Shown piece by piece: positions 11,581 to 20,207 of a stretch of DNA of 64,000 nt (position 1 is its first letter; every line of letters begins with the position of its first letter). The notes beneath the pieces are model-generated. The model searched no databases. It was not told the DNA's origin and saw only the letters and a list, made by a program, of their open reading frames with translations. Source of the stretch: Nitzschia sp. DOCU1. Lineage: Eukaryota; Bacillariophyta; Bacillariophyceae; Bacillariales; Bacillariaceae. The position numbers and the translations under genes are program-made. The stretch lies in NCBI GenBank assembly GCA_951394045.1, contig OX595999.1:744001-808000 (forward strand). The letters run 5' to 3'.

Positions 11581-11602
11581 GATTGCTATGTTGTGAATCG
11601 CC

Positions 11603-13777
11603 TTACCATCCCATTATCATCTTGCGGAACTTCTCAACTGCGTCCTCGTTTAGAGGCTTCGTTAGTATGTCCGCTGGTTGCTCGAGTGTATCGATCTTGT
11701 GGATCGAGACCTCTTCGCTGTCAACGTATGACCGGAAGTGGTGGAGTCGGCAGTTTAGGTGCTTTGTTCTTGGTCGGAACTTGGCTACCTTTGCAATTTC
11801 CAATGCACCCGAGTTGTCTTCGAAAACTTTGCAATGAACCAGAGCCTTTGACGACTTGATCGGGATGCCAACTTCCATCATCTCCTTGAATAGATTGATG
11901 ATTGGGATAGCGTCTCGTAATGCATACGAGAGCCCTGTGTACTCGCTCTCGGTACTTGATAGGGTGACCTCCGTTTGTAGTTGCGCCTTCCATAGTATCG
12001 GGCATCCTGCGAACATGATCAGGTAACCATGTCGTGATCGTGCGGTGTCTCGATCCTCCGTTTCGTTTGGATCCCAATTACCCGCAAAATCAGCATCAAC
12101 GGACACCTCGAGGCCTCGCTCACTGTTGGGGCTTAATATCATTCCCTTGTCTCGCGTTCCCTTTAAATAACGGGCTAGCCATCTTATCGCCTCGCCATGC
12201 TCTTTCTTAGGGCAAGTCGAGAATCGTGCACACTGGTGCGTGATATAAGCGATATCCGGTCGTGACCCCTTCTCAAGGTAGTTAAGCTTTCCAATGACGG
12301 ACCTGTAGTGGAAGGAATTGTCAAAGTCTTGCGAACCTGAATGCCTTGAGAGTAGTCGTGATGATGCTGCTGGTGTAGGCTTAGGCACCGTTCCCTCGGG
12401 CATTGACAAATCTTGTAGTATTTGGTCGATTAGATGCGGTTGCGTCAGATGCACCGTTCCATCGTCCTTCCTGTCGATGTTGACCCCAAGGAAGTCTTGT
12501 ATGTCACCTTCAATTGTGATATCGAGCTTTGCGCTCTTGATATCCTCGATCGCTTTGTTGATCTCGTCTTCATCTGGTCCTGCCAGTATCGAGTCGTCAG
12601 TGTACAACACGTACATGACGTTCCCACGATAGAAGACACACTCGTCGACGTTTGATTGCCGAAACCCGACCTTGTTGATGAGTATGTCGGTGAGGTACTT
12701 GTTCCAGACTCTGGATGCCTGGCACTGGCCATAAACGTTTCTATGTAGCTGCAACACGTAGTCTTTTGTGTTTCCTTGCTCGATCCGAAAGCCCTTGGGG
12801 ATTTCCATGAAGAGCTCCCTCTCGACAGGAGCCTGGGGAAAGGCAAGGACGTAGTCGATTTGCTTTGTGTGCCACTTGTGTAGCGCTGCCATTATTAGTA
12901 CGGTTCGAATTGAGTTCCAACTCGCAACCGGCGCATAAGTTTGGTCATAGTGTTGACCGTACTTCATGCGCGATCCATCAATGTTCAATCGCGCCTTATA
13001 CTTTTTAATATGGCGCGTGCGGATGTCGCGCTTGCGTTTCATCTGCCACACAGCTGGTAACACTGCCGCTCCCTCTCGAACTTTCGATCGGTGGATTACG
13101 GTGAAGTTACCGTTGTTGATCTGGTCATCCCACTCCTTCTGCATTGCCTTCTTGAACTCTGGTGCATCCGGTTGCTTCATAGCTTGGTGTAGGTACATCG
13201 TGTCCGGGTCCGAAGTTGCCTTGAAAACTTGTAGTGGGTCCATCTCTTTGTTCCCGGCGTAGTCCGGAAACATTGCCTCTAGTACGTAAATTTCTCCGTC
13301 TATATTCCCAGCAGTGGTCCTGGATAGCTTGGCCACCATCACTCTTGTGATCCTCTGCGTCGGCGTTAGAGTCTGCTGGTCCCCGTCGGCTCGGGATTTG
13401 CTAGGAGATTGGCCTTGACTGGCGTCTTGTTCCATGCTATCGCCACCTAGTGGCGGTGTTTCGTTGTTTCCTGATTGGCCATCATCGGGTGGTATCTCGA
13501 GATTCTCCCTTTGTCTTTGGGAGGTTCCAGCATTACTAGCTGTAGCTGACGTCTTTGACCGCTTTGCGCTCTGTTGTGCACTAGCTTGGTCTCCCTCTGG
13601 CTCCGTAGCATTGTTCCTTATAAATATTGTCTCGGATGTAGCGCGTTTCTTCGCCTTATTTCCGATAACACTTCTTTCACTTAGGAACCCTGCCTTGATT
13701 TGCCACGAGGTATCGAACTGATCTTCCTTAACTGTTCGGAAGCTCGGGTTGAATGCCACGTGAAATTGCGGTGACAC
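11603..13777 (-). CDS. Copia pol, 3' part: reverse transcriptase and RNase H
   Basis: 724 codons in the same frame as the upstream integrase part, separated by one TGA. RT: KKAMQKEWDDQ, VWQMKRKRD, TYAPVASWNSIR, HKWHTKQIDYVLAFPQA and the catalytic VLYTDDS (copia Y-x-DD variant) are present. The RNase H domain follows with DADFAGNW, LSSTESEY and KVFEDNSGALEIAK. No other lesion is visible. The first part before RT is a Ser/Gln-rich linker. Function: cDNA synthesis in cytoplasmic virus-like particles. Confidence 0.92.
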   Translation of the reverse strand: MSPQFHVAFNPSFRTVKEDQFDTSWQIKAGFLSERSVIGNKAKKRATSETIFIRNNATEPEGDQASAQQSAKRSKTSATASNAGTSQRQRENLEIPPDDGQSGNNETPPLGGDSMEQDASQGQSPSKSRADGDQQTLTPTQRITRVMVAKLSRTTAGNIDGEIYVLEAMFPDYAGNKEMDPLQVFKATSDPDTMYLHQAMKQPDAPEFKKAMQKEWDDQINNGNFTVIHRSKVREGAAVLPAVWQMKRKRDIRTRHIKKYKARLNIDGSRMKYGQHYDQTYAPVASWNSIRTVLIMAALHKWHTKQIDYVLAFPQAPVERELFMEIPKGFRIEQGNTKDYVLQLHRNVYGQCQASRVWNKYLTDILINKVGFRQSNVDECVFYRGNVMYVLYTDDSILAGPDEDEINKAIEDIKSAKLDITIEGDIQDFLGVNIDRKDDGTVHLTQPHLIDQILQDLSMPEGTVPKPTPAASSRLLSRHSGSQDFDNSFHYRSVIGKLNYLEKGSRPDIAYITHQCARFSTCPKKEHGEAIRWLARYLKGTRDKGMILSPNSERGLEVSVDADFAGNWDPNETEDRDTARSRHGYLIMFAGCPILWKAQLQTEVTLSSTESEYTGLSYALRDAIPIINLFKEMMEVGIPIKSSKALVHCKVFEDNSGALEIAKVAKFRPRTKHLNCRLHHFRSYVDSEEVSIHKIDTLEQPADILTKPLNEDAVEKFRKMIMGW

Positions 13778-13792
13778 CAGACCAGTCGCTCA
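13778..13792 (-). other. In-frame TGA inside copia pol
   Basis: The integrase frame ends ...VLD, then TGA, and continues ATGLVSPQFHVAF, which is the conserved copia segment at this place. The frame is uninterrupted on both sides, so this is a point nonsense change (or a readthrough codon), not a frameshift. Confidence 0.8.
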
Positions 13793-16015
13793 GTCAAGCA
13801 CCATGGCAATGTTTTGTCCGTGGTTTGGGGAACGACCGAGATATATGCCCACTCTCGATCTGTACTCCCACTTGTTATGGATGCGCGAGGCACCCTGAAG
13901 TTGATCCTCCAGCACATAGACCGGGCACCCGAAAGGCATCCAGTGCTTTGTGTGGGTCTGCACCGTTGAACCTGAAAACAGCTGCAACGGAGAAAGTCCC
14001 TCCTTATATTTTAAATTAGGGGATTCGTTAATTGCGTCAAGTTGATCCTCCAGCACATAGACCGGGCACCCGAAAGGCATCCAGTGCTTTGTGTGGGTCT
14101 GCACCGTTGAACCTGAAAACAGCTGCAACGGAGAAAGTCCCTCCTTATATTTTAAATTAGGGGATTCGTTAATTGCGTCGTTTGCCATTCTTATGGCGTA
14201 CGGCCACAAATTTACCGTCGCGTCCATCTTCCATCGTCGGTTTGCATGAATCAGTTGGGAACGAGTCAGGTCCTGGAGTGACCTGATTCTTCTCTCGGAT
14301 AGTCCGTTGGTATGATGAGCATTAACTCCAGCGAAGGTGAGGACTTGCTGGCTGTTTCTGCATTCGTCAACCCACTTATTTGCTCGAAATATCCCATTGT
14401 CGGCGTGGTAAGATTTTATTCTCACTCCATGCTGCCATGCCATTGCCTCGAAGGCTTTCTTCCCTGCTATCGTCTCTTCGGCATTTGCTGTCTTCTGCAG
14501 ATAAACGAATGAGTACCCAGAGTACTGGTCGACGTAGACTGTAGCATACCTGTAACGCTTAGTCGTTAGTCTTCCAGTGCCTTGTGCCACCAACCCCATT
14601 GTCGGGGACACTAGTTGGTCCACCGATATGACTTCACCTGGTTTAGTCGCTTGGTTCTTCGTGGTCCAGTCGAGTCTCCTCTTGGATCTCCAATTTCTTC
14701 TTGTTGCCTTTGCGAATAGGCATGCGCTGCATGCTGGCACGGCACAGTCGGCCAATGCCCTTGGGAGAATGTTTTGCTTGGCCATGTTTTGAAGCTTGGC
14801 AAAGCTGATGTGCCCGAAGCGTTGGTGGTATCGAAGTAGTTGAGCAGCGGCTGTTGTAGGCTGCCTGTCCTCTTCTTCTTCGACTACTACCGGCCTTTGC
14901 TCCCCTGGCGCCGCGGGTCCATTTAGGTTGAATGCGGTCATCGTGGGGCCCTCTTGCTCTTGCTTTTCCTCCGCCTCAGCCCTCTCTCGAGTGATGGGCA
15001 ACCCAGTGATTTGTGACCACCAAGTTGACCTTTGCCTAGGAGGCGCTGGTGGCTCGGGAGGTGGCGATGTATCAATGTCGTCATCCTCATCATCGCTTAC
15101 TACTTGAGTATCGCATGCCATGATGGGATCGTCCATAGATTCGCCGTAGTCAATGTTGCACGCCTGGCAAAACACCGAGAACTTGTTGAAGCCTGGTGCC
15201 ATAAAGAACGTTGCACAGTTGTCTTTTTCTCCAATCGCGACGTCGAGTTCGTTCTTTCCATTGTTCCAAAATAATTTCGTTGTTGTAGCAGTAGTTGTCT
15301 CGCCCGTTCCACGGACGTTCTTCATGCGCGATCCTATCTGCGTCTTTGCCCAATGTTGGGGGCTTAGCAGTCTCATCTTTCCCTTCGGAATGTAGTAGCT
15401 GTTTGGAATACGAAACTTGTGCACTGCGCCCAAATTATCGCACCATCGCCATACTATAGTTCCTTGGTACACCTTGAACTTGCTTTCGCCTCCGAATCCC
15501 TTAATTGAGCAATTGACTTTCTTTACGGGGCCATCGAAATCGTTGATGTCGTGCGATATGCACGTGCTGCATCTGTTATCAATGCCGATGGCTGCCGAAT
15601 CGCAGTCGAACTTAGCCACGTTTACGTGGATTGGTTCTCCCTCTGAGTTCGTTTCCCTTTCGGCCACTGTATTGAAAATATCTAGTGATCCGTTAGTTCT
15701 CCGACCCAGAGAAATAGGCTCATCGATACTTATTGCACCGATTGCTTCCCTGTATTTAGACCTGGTCTTGATTTCTTTCCACGTCGTCTCGTATGGCTCG
15801 AACTTTCTGCTCACACAAAATATTCCGGCCATCAAAATTCCCAAAATCGCTCGCACGCGAGTCCATCGTTTGGACTTTGGTACATAGTAGTAGTTGGGAT
15901 CATCGCTACTTGCAATATCAGGGGTTAGGATCGCTAGTATAGAGTAAATGTAACACATAAGCCACTTCGCTAATTGAATTAGGAGTGGTCTTAAAGTCAT
16001 CATCGACATTTTCAA
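13790..16015 (-). CDS. Copia pol, 5' part: protease, GAG-pre-integrase, integrase
   Basis: Same frame as gag, downstream of a TGA stop. The protease core is CDSAAIGIDNRCSTCIS, a D-S-A variant of D-S/T-G. GAG-pre-integrase: LLRYHQRFGHISFAKLQ...CSACLFAKATR. Integrase: VDQLVSP (first D), YHADNGIF (second D) and NGLSERRIRSLQ (catalytic E). A 47-residue segment beginning DAINESPNLK occurs twice in tandem near the end of integrase, caused by the 141-bp duplication; this may impair the protein. It lies before the C-terminal integrase motif SRVGIYLGRSPNHG. Confidence 0.92.
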   Translation of the reverse strand: MKMSMMTLRPLLIQLAKWLMCYIYSILAILTPDIASSDDPNYYYVPKSKRWTRVRAILGILMAGIFCVSRKFEPYETTWKEIKTRSKYREAIGAISIDEPISLGRRTNGSLDIFNTVAERETNSEGEPIHVNVAKFDCDSAAIGIDNRCSTCISHDINDFDGPVKKVNCSIKGFGGESKFKVYQGTIVWRWCDNLGAVHKFRIPNSYYIPKGKMRLLSPQHWAKTQIGSRMKNVRGTGETTTATTTKLFWNNGKNELDVAIGEKDNCATFFMAPGFNKFSVFCQACNIDYGESMDDPIMACDTQVVSDDEDDDIDTSPPPEPPAPPRQRSTWWSQITGLPITRERAEAEEKQEQEGPTMTAFNLNGPAAPGEQRPVVVEEEEDRQPTTAAAQLLRYHQRFGHISFAKLQNMAKQNILPRALADCAVPACSACLFAKATRRNWRSKRRLDWTTKNQATKPGEVISVDQLVSPTMGLVAQGTGRLTTKRYRYATVYVDQYSGYSFVYLQKTANAEETIAGKKAFEAMAWQHGVRIKSYHADNGIFRANKWVDECRNSQQVLTFAGVNAHHTNGLSERRIRSLQDLTRSQLIHANRRWKMDATVNLWPYAIRMANDAINESPNLKYKEGLSPLQLFSGSTVQTHTKHWMPFGCPVYVLEDQLDAINESPNLKYKEGLSPLQLFSGSTVQTHTKHWMPFGCPVYVLEDQLQGASRIHNKWEYRSRVGIYLGRSPNHGQNIAMVLD
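13898..14179. repeat. Perfect 141-bp tandem duplication in copia integrase
   Basis: Copies at 13898-14038 and 14039-14179 look identical. The length is a multiple of three, so 47 residues are duplicated without breaking the frame. Confidence 0.92.
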
Positions 16016-16045
16016 TACGTAAGTGAGCCCAACCCGTTCTCGTCA
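16016..16045 (-). promoter_or_regulatory. gag-pol junction: TGA-C, pol continues in frame
   Basis: gag ends ...CAG AGC AAC TGA CGA and the same frame stays open through pol; the first ATG of pol (MSMMTL) is about 10 codons on. TGA followed by C is a leaky context in eukaryotes, so readthrough could set the Gag:Gag-Pol ratio. Re-initiation at the pol ATG is the alternative. Confidence 0.5.
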
Positions 16046-17608
16046 GTTGCTCTGATACCCTCCGGTAAGGTCATTGCTGTCCTGCATCGATGCGACTTGG
16101 ACCGCATTGATCACTACCTGGTTTCCTTTCTTTCCGCCACCGCCACCTTGTTCGTTAGCAGGGCGCTTACCGGTGGCCTTCGATGCAGTACCCTTGCACT
16201 CCTCGGGTTTGTGGCAGCGCCAAACGCCTGCACATTTCCCTCCGGTAGTTGGGCCGCACCAGTACCATGGCTTGCCATTGTGGGTCTTGGACTTCCTGAA
16301 TGCGTCGCCGGTCGGCTCAATTGATTTGGCCATCCAGTCCGGTCGCTCGGGGAACTTTCCCTTCTTGGTCGACACCGCTCCCTTCTTCTTGGTGGTTCCC
16401 TCAGCAGCACGACCATCGTACTTCTTCTTGAGGGTGTTGAATCTGGCTGCGAGCGCGATGAGCGTCTCTTGCTCCTTTGTTGGAGTCATCCAGATCTCCT
16501 TTTCCTTCAAGATCTTGTACTTGGTCAGGGCCAAGTTCATCAAGTGGACTGGTTTCATGTCGACTCCTTCCTCCCACTCGGTCTGCTTGTCGGCTATGTA
16601 CCTGACGAATGTAGTATCCATACAAGCAGCATATCCTTGAAACAAGTTGGTGAGGAGGTCTTCGGTCTTCTCCCCTCTCGCATAGAGTGCTTCGACCATT
16701 GTGTAGACGTAGGCGTTGAACTTGGATATGTCATTGCCAAGGATTGACATCTGAGCAGCCAAGTTTCCTAGCTTCATCCTGATCATGCCGGTCGTCGCAT
16801 GTGTATCAAGGTAGGATTCCCGAATGAGGAGCTTCAAATAAGCTACTCCGCAAGGGATGCGGAGATCTCCTTGCATGAAGGTGTAGGCTCGACGATGCAC
16901 GTTGAGCTTTGCCTTCGCACCCACTGTCAATGAGTTTTGGATGCACTCATAGAGCATGCGATCGTCTTGTGCCGATCGTCCCTGGGAGAACATCCATGCT
17001 TGGGCATCCATGTAAATCTTCTGGATGTTAAGTCGTCCGTAGTTCTCCAAGATGTTTACTGGAGGTTCGTTCGCGCTTGGGACATACCAGAATATGCCTC
17101 CTGGAACATCCCATCCGAACTCGTTGGCCCTCTCTGCAATCGCTTTCAAGAATTGGAAGAATCCATCGGGTCCTCCATCGTAGAGTTCCTCCTGGAGTTT
17201 CTTGATCGCGTTGTTGTAGTGGGAGATGCCTTGTTTTGAGTCATAGTCCAGTACTCCAGGTTTCAACAACCCGGGAGTCAAGCTGAACCTGACGCCAGCC
17301 AACCCAGTTGCCGCCGCCGCTTGGTTCACGGCTGGTGCATTTACGGCAGGCGGAGCTGCTGCAATGACCGCTGCTACTGGAGCTGCGACAGCGACTGGTG
17401 GTTGGACTTGTGGCGCTGGTACTACCGGTGGTACCGGCGGTGCTTGTACCTGCGGTGGAACCGCTGGTGGTAGTTGCACCTGCTGGACAACTGGTGGTGC
17501 TTGCGCCGGTGGTTGAACCGCCACCGGCGGCGCTGGATTTCCAGCGACTGCTGCGGGCTGAGCTGCTGCTCTCCTCGCTGTTGCACCTCGAGTACCTGCT
17601 CGAGCCAT
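16043..17608 (-). CDS. Copia gag
   Basis: 521 aa from ATG at 17608. The N-terminal 110 residues are Ala/Pro/Val/Gln-rich, followed by the capsid-like helical region (GVRFSLTPGLLKPGVLDYDS...). Near the C-terminus is a Cys/His cluster WYWCGPTTGGKCAGVWRCHKP, a variant zinc-binding segment, not the usual CCHC knuckle. The stop is TGA followed by C, and the pol frame continues in phase after it. Expected role: assembly of virus-like particles and RNA packaging. Confidence 0.85.
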   Translation of the reverse strand: MARAGTRGATARRAAAQPAAVAGNPAPPVAVQPPAQAPPVVQQVQLPPAVPPQVQAPPVPPVVPAPQVQPPVAVAAPVAAVIAAAPPAVNAPAVNQAAAATGLAGVRFSLTPGLLKPGVLDYDSKQGISHYNNAIKKLQEELYDGGPDGFFQFLKAIAERANEFGWDVPGGIFWYVPSANEPPVNILENYGRLNIQKIYMDAQAWMFSQGRSAQDDRMLYECIQNSLTVGAKAKLNVHRRAYTFMQGDLRIPCGVAYLKLLIRESYLDTHATTGMIRMKLGNLAAQMSILGNDISKFNAYVYTMVEALYARGEKTEDLLTNLFQGYAACMDTTFVRYIADKQTEWEEGVDMKPVHLMNLALTKYKILKEKEIWMTPTKEQETLIALAARFNTLKKKYDGRAAEGTTKKKGAVSTKKGKFPERPDWMAKSIEPTGDAFRKSKTHNGKPWYWCGPTTGGKCAGVWRCHKPEECKGTASKATGKRPANEQGGGGGKKGNQVVINAVQVASMQDSNDLTGGYQSN

Positions 17609-17647
17609 CTTTCAGTTCTATCTTCGTCTATTGGCGCAGAGGAAGCG
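17609..17647 (-). other. Leader with presumed primer-binding site
   Basis: Only 39 bases lie between the 5' LTR and the gag ATG, so any primer-binding site must start in GCTTCCTCTGCGCC. It does not begin with TGG, so the priming tRNA is not obvious; an internal tRNA fragment as in many copia elements is possible. Confidence 0.35.
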
Positions 17648-18795
17648 TGTACGAATAGTCGAGTTCTCAAGCTCGGCTATCGGGCGAAGTAGTAAATTAA
17701 CAATAGTGTTGCTAATGCCAAATTATAAGTTGTGTTTGTGGGGCTCCGGAGAGCCTCCACTTACTCTATTAGAGCATCACTTATCGGGGGGTATAAATGA
17801 CCCGTTTATCCGAAAGGACGTACTTTGGCATCACTTACCGGGGGAAATCTATGCTCAAAAATTTATGAAATATGGATCGGTCCCATAAATTTCCAAAATT
17901 TATTGGGCCGACAGATAAACAGGCAATTTATACCAAACCACAAAATATCAATCAGAAGAGCATTCAAACATATACGATTGCGAATATGTTTATGCAAAGT
18001 GCTTCCACTCCCGCCGAACCGTTCGATCAAATCCACAATGCCGACGACCACAACAACAACAAGGACAAAACAACGCCTTCATTTACCGCAACTTCACTGT
18101 CGCTCAACGTTTTGATCTCCCAAAGTAGTTTAATGATAACCCAAGCACAATGATCATTTGCACCGTCGAAGATGGGTCCGATGCTAAAGAGAGAGCGAGC
18201 GCAAAAGCAGCAGCAACAATCAACTTGTTGTTTCTTTATCAGTCTGCGGTCTCAAAACAAATGCCATGCCCAGCGCCTCCAAATCCGACAGCAATGCCAC
18301 ATATCATGGGACAAAGGGATGTGAAGGAAGCAGGGGGGGGTGTAATGTCGATCCAATTGTCGTTGGCAAGAAAGGATTATCACATCGTCCTCATTGTCGT
18401 CAGTTCTGCCGACCAAAACGAATAAATTTTTAAGGTATGAGTATATGTCTAGTATCAACGTCACTACGTAGGAATAGCTAAAATATCAGGGGGAAATATC
18501 CATGACGCGGTTGGTGATGCGAAGCGAAGAGCCCCATAAACTTCCGCCATAAATCATAAACGGCCAGTTTATCCCCCAAAAATATGGGCCCGATTAGTGA
18601 TGCTCTTACTTCCTTTTTGTAGAAGGAATTATCGTTAGCCCGTCGCTGACCACCCATTGTGTCGTCGGTACTTTGGCTCTATGTTCCGTTTGACCGGCCC
18701 GCTCAAAGTCCACCGGGTGGGTCCCGACATGAGTCCTGTTAGCCGATTCACTCGAATGGCTCTCAAATACTCAGTCGTTATGACGTAATCGAACA
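17648..18795 (-). repeat. 5' LTR of the copia element, split by a MITE
   Basis: Bases 17648-17771 and 18606-18795 together match the 307-bp LTR at 11263-11569. The intervening 834 bp plus a 3-bp duplication are the nested transposon. Confidence 0.9.
17772..18605. mobile_element. Non-autonomous PIF/Harbinger-like MITE, 834 bp, nested in LTR
   Basis: Terminal inverted repeats GAGCATCACT(T/A)ATCGGG (17 bp, one mismatch) and a TTA duplication at 17769-17771 and 18606-18608, proven by the uninterrupted other LTR. TTA/TAA target sites and short TIRs fit PIF/Harbinger. Subterminal copies of gcatcac occur near both ends (17830 and, inverted, 18515), possible transposase sites. No transposase is encoded; the small open frames inside have no recognisable domain. 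Confidence 0.85.
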
Positions 18796-18801
18796 CATTA
18801 G
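18796..18801. repeat. Target-site duplication (CATTAG), right
   Basis: Partner of 11257-11262. Confidence 0.85.
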
Positions 18802-18915
18802 CTCCAGATGAAGTCGCACAGCTTGAACAACGATGATATGCCGACATGATAATAGCAGCGCTGACCATAACAATAGTACGAATCAATCATCCACCCCGGA
18901 CAGTCCGATCAAATC

Positions 18916-20016
18916 ATGACGTTAGGCCTTCTAAGGTTGATGGAGGGGGTCATGCTTCTAGGAAGCTGCTTTCTTCGGGCAACCAAGGCGCAACAAACAA
19001 TCGTGACTGAAGAAGTTGGGTTTATCAGCGATCCGACAAGCTGTGCCGAATTGCTGCCGACCCACAAATTCTCGGGGACTTGTTGTTCTTTGAGTGTATC
19101 CGATGATGATGGGTGCAACCTGAGTGTCGTTGCCGGGTACTGCCTTGTGTCAGGTCCGGTATGGTTCCTCAACATCACGTCCACAGACAGTAATTCGACT
19201 TGTCCCGTTGGCGACCTTGATCCCCTGGGTGACACATCCGACGGCGCTATTCCAACAGTCGCGCCCATCACCGACGATTCGACTTCCGAGGCGACCTCGA
19301 CGGGCAAATGTGCACAGAACAATGAGTGCGGAGAGACATTCTGTGGATCAGATGGGGACTGCTACGACCACACATGCGAGAACCTTTATCGACTGTATCC
19401 CCTGGTGGAGTACAACCCGGAGCTATCGTCTCCTCTGGAATGTAGAGACGGTACAACTGATATCCACATCACCAACTTTGGATGTGGGGCTGCGGTGGGA
19501 AGGCAAATTCCATCCACCCTGGGGGTCGGTGAGGTGCCGAACCAAATTTGCACAGGGCGCACTGTAATTGAAAATGATGAAGAGAGAAAGATCGTTTCCT
19601 TTGAATGCTTCGGATTTCGAAATGATACCGATTTTACAGATTTTGAAAACAGGGTGGCGGAATGGGGGCTAGCATGCCCAGATCCAACTGTCGAAGGTCT
19701 ACCTGCCTTCTTTTACAGTGCTGGGTTCACCTTGAGCCTGCTAATCGACGGGGCCCTGCAGGCATCAACAAACGTACTGGGTGGGCCGGGACCAACAAAT
19801 GTTTTTGTCAGAGAAAGGGCCATGGTATCGAGTTTCGCAGTGATTACAATCGAGGAAATTACTCCATCTCCCACCATGGCACCGGATGTCCTCCCCGAGC
19901 CCCCACCGACGAATGCGCCCCCCTCTGCGGCACGGGGAAATGGTGCCTATTGGTCCCCTGTGATGCTTGCATTAATTCTGACAGGTTCGATCTTGTCTGC
20001 TGTCCTGTTTAAATAG
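18916..20016 (+). CDS. Secreted, Cys-rich, possibly GPI-anchored protein of unknown function
   Basis: 366 aa. A hydrophobic N-terminus (GVMLLGSCFLRATKAQ) reads as a signal peptide. The ectodomain holds about 18 Cys, many in pairs (CAELL...CC, CGETFCGSDGDC), and N-glycosylation sequons (NLS, NIT, NST, NDT). A Pro-rich stalk (PEPPPTNAPPS) leads to a C-terminal hydrophobic tail MLALILTGSILSAVLF with no cytoplasmic part, the layout of a GPI-anchor signal. I do not recognise the family. The copia element above ends about 115 bp upstream of the ATG, so it must replace or displace the original promoter. Confidence 0.65.
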   Translation: MTLGLLRLMEGVMLLGSCFLRATKAQQTIVTEEVGFISDPTSCAELLPTHKFSGTCCSLSVSDDDGCNLSVVAGYCLVSGPVWFLNITSTDSNSTCPVGDLDPLGDTSDGAIPTVAPITDDSTSEATSTGKCAQNNECGETFCGSDGDCYDHTCENLYRLYPLVEYNPELSSPLECRDGTTDIHITNFGCGAAVGRQIPSTLGVGEVPNQICTGRTVIENDEERKIVSFECFGFRNDTDFTDFENRVAEWGLACPDPTVEGLPAFFYSAGFTLSLLIDGALQASTNVLGGPGPTNVFVRERAMVSSFAVITIEEITPSPTMAPDVLPEPPPTNAPPSAARGNGAYWSPVMLALILTGSILSAVLFK

Positions 20017-20207
20017 TTGAGAAATTACGAGCAGTATAGGCCATCCTGTGGCAATGGCCAGAGAACGAATCGCAGATGGATGTAAAACTCTTTTCTATAA
20101 ACGCTTTAGGAGTGTTTAGCCGTCAGTACAACTTTTAGGTCTCGTTCTTCAGTGCAAACTAAGGAGATGCTGTACAATCCTTTGGAAAGCAAGAAACAAC
20201 CAGAATT

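Larger units (their letters stand above)
11263..18795 (-). mobile_element. Ty1/copia LTR retrotransposon, near-complete, minus strand
   Basis: Bounded by LTRs that begin TGT and end ACA on the element strand and by a 6-bp TSD. Order on the minus strand: 5' LTR (17648-18795, carrying a nested MITE), gag (16043-17608), protease-integrase (13790-16015), RT-RNase H (11603-13777), polypurine tract (11570-11580), 3' LTR (11263-11569). Integrase before RT defines copia. gag, protease-integrase and RT-RNase H share one reading frame separated only by two TGA codons. The LTRs differ by a few substitutions and one 4-bp indel, so the insertion is not brand-new. It sits about 110 bp upstream of the secreted-protein gene at 18916. 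Confidence 0.93.
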
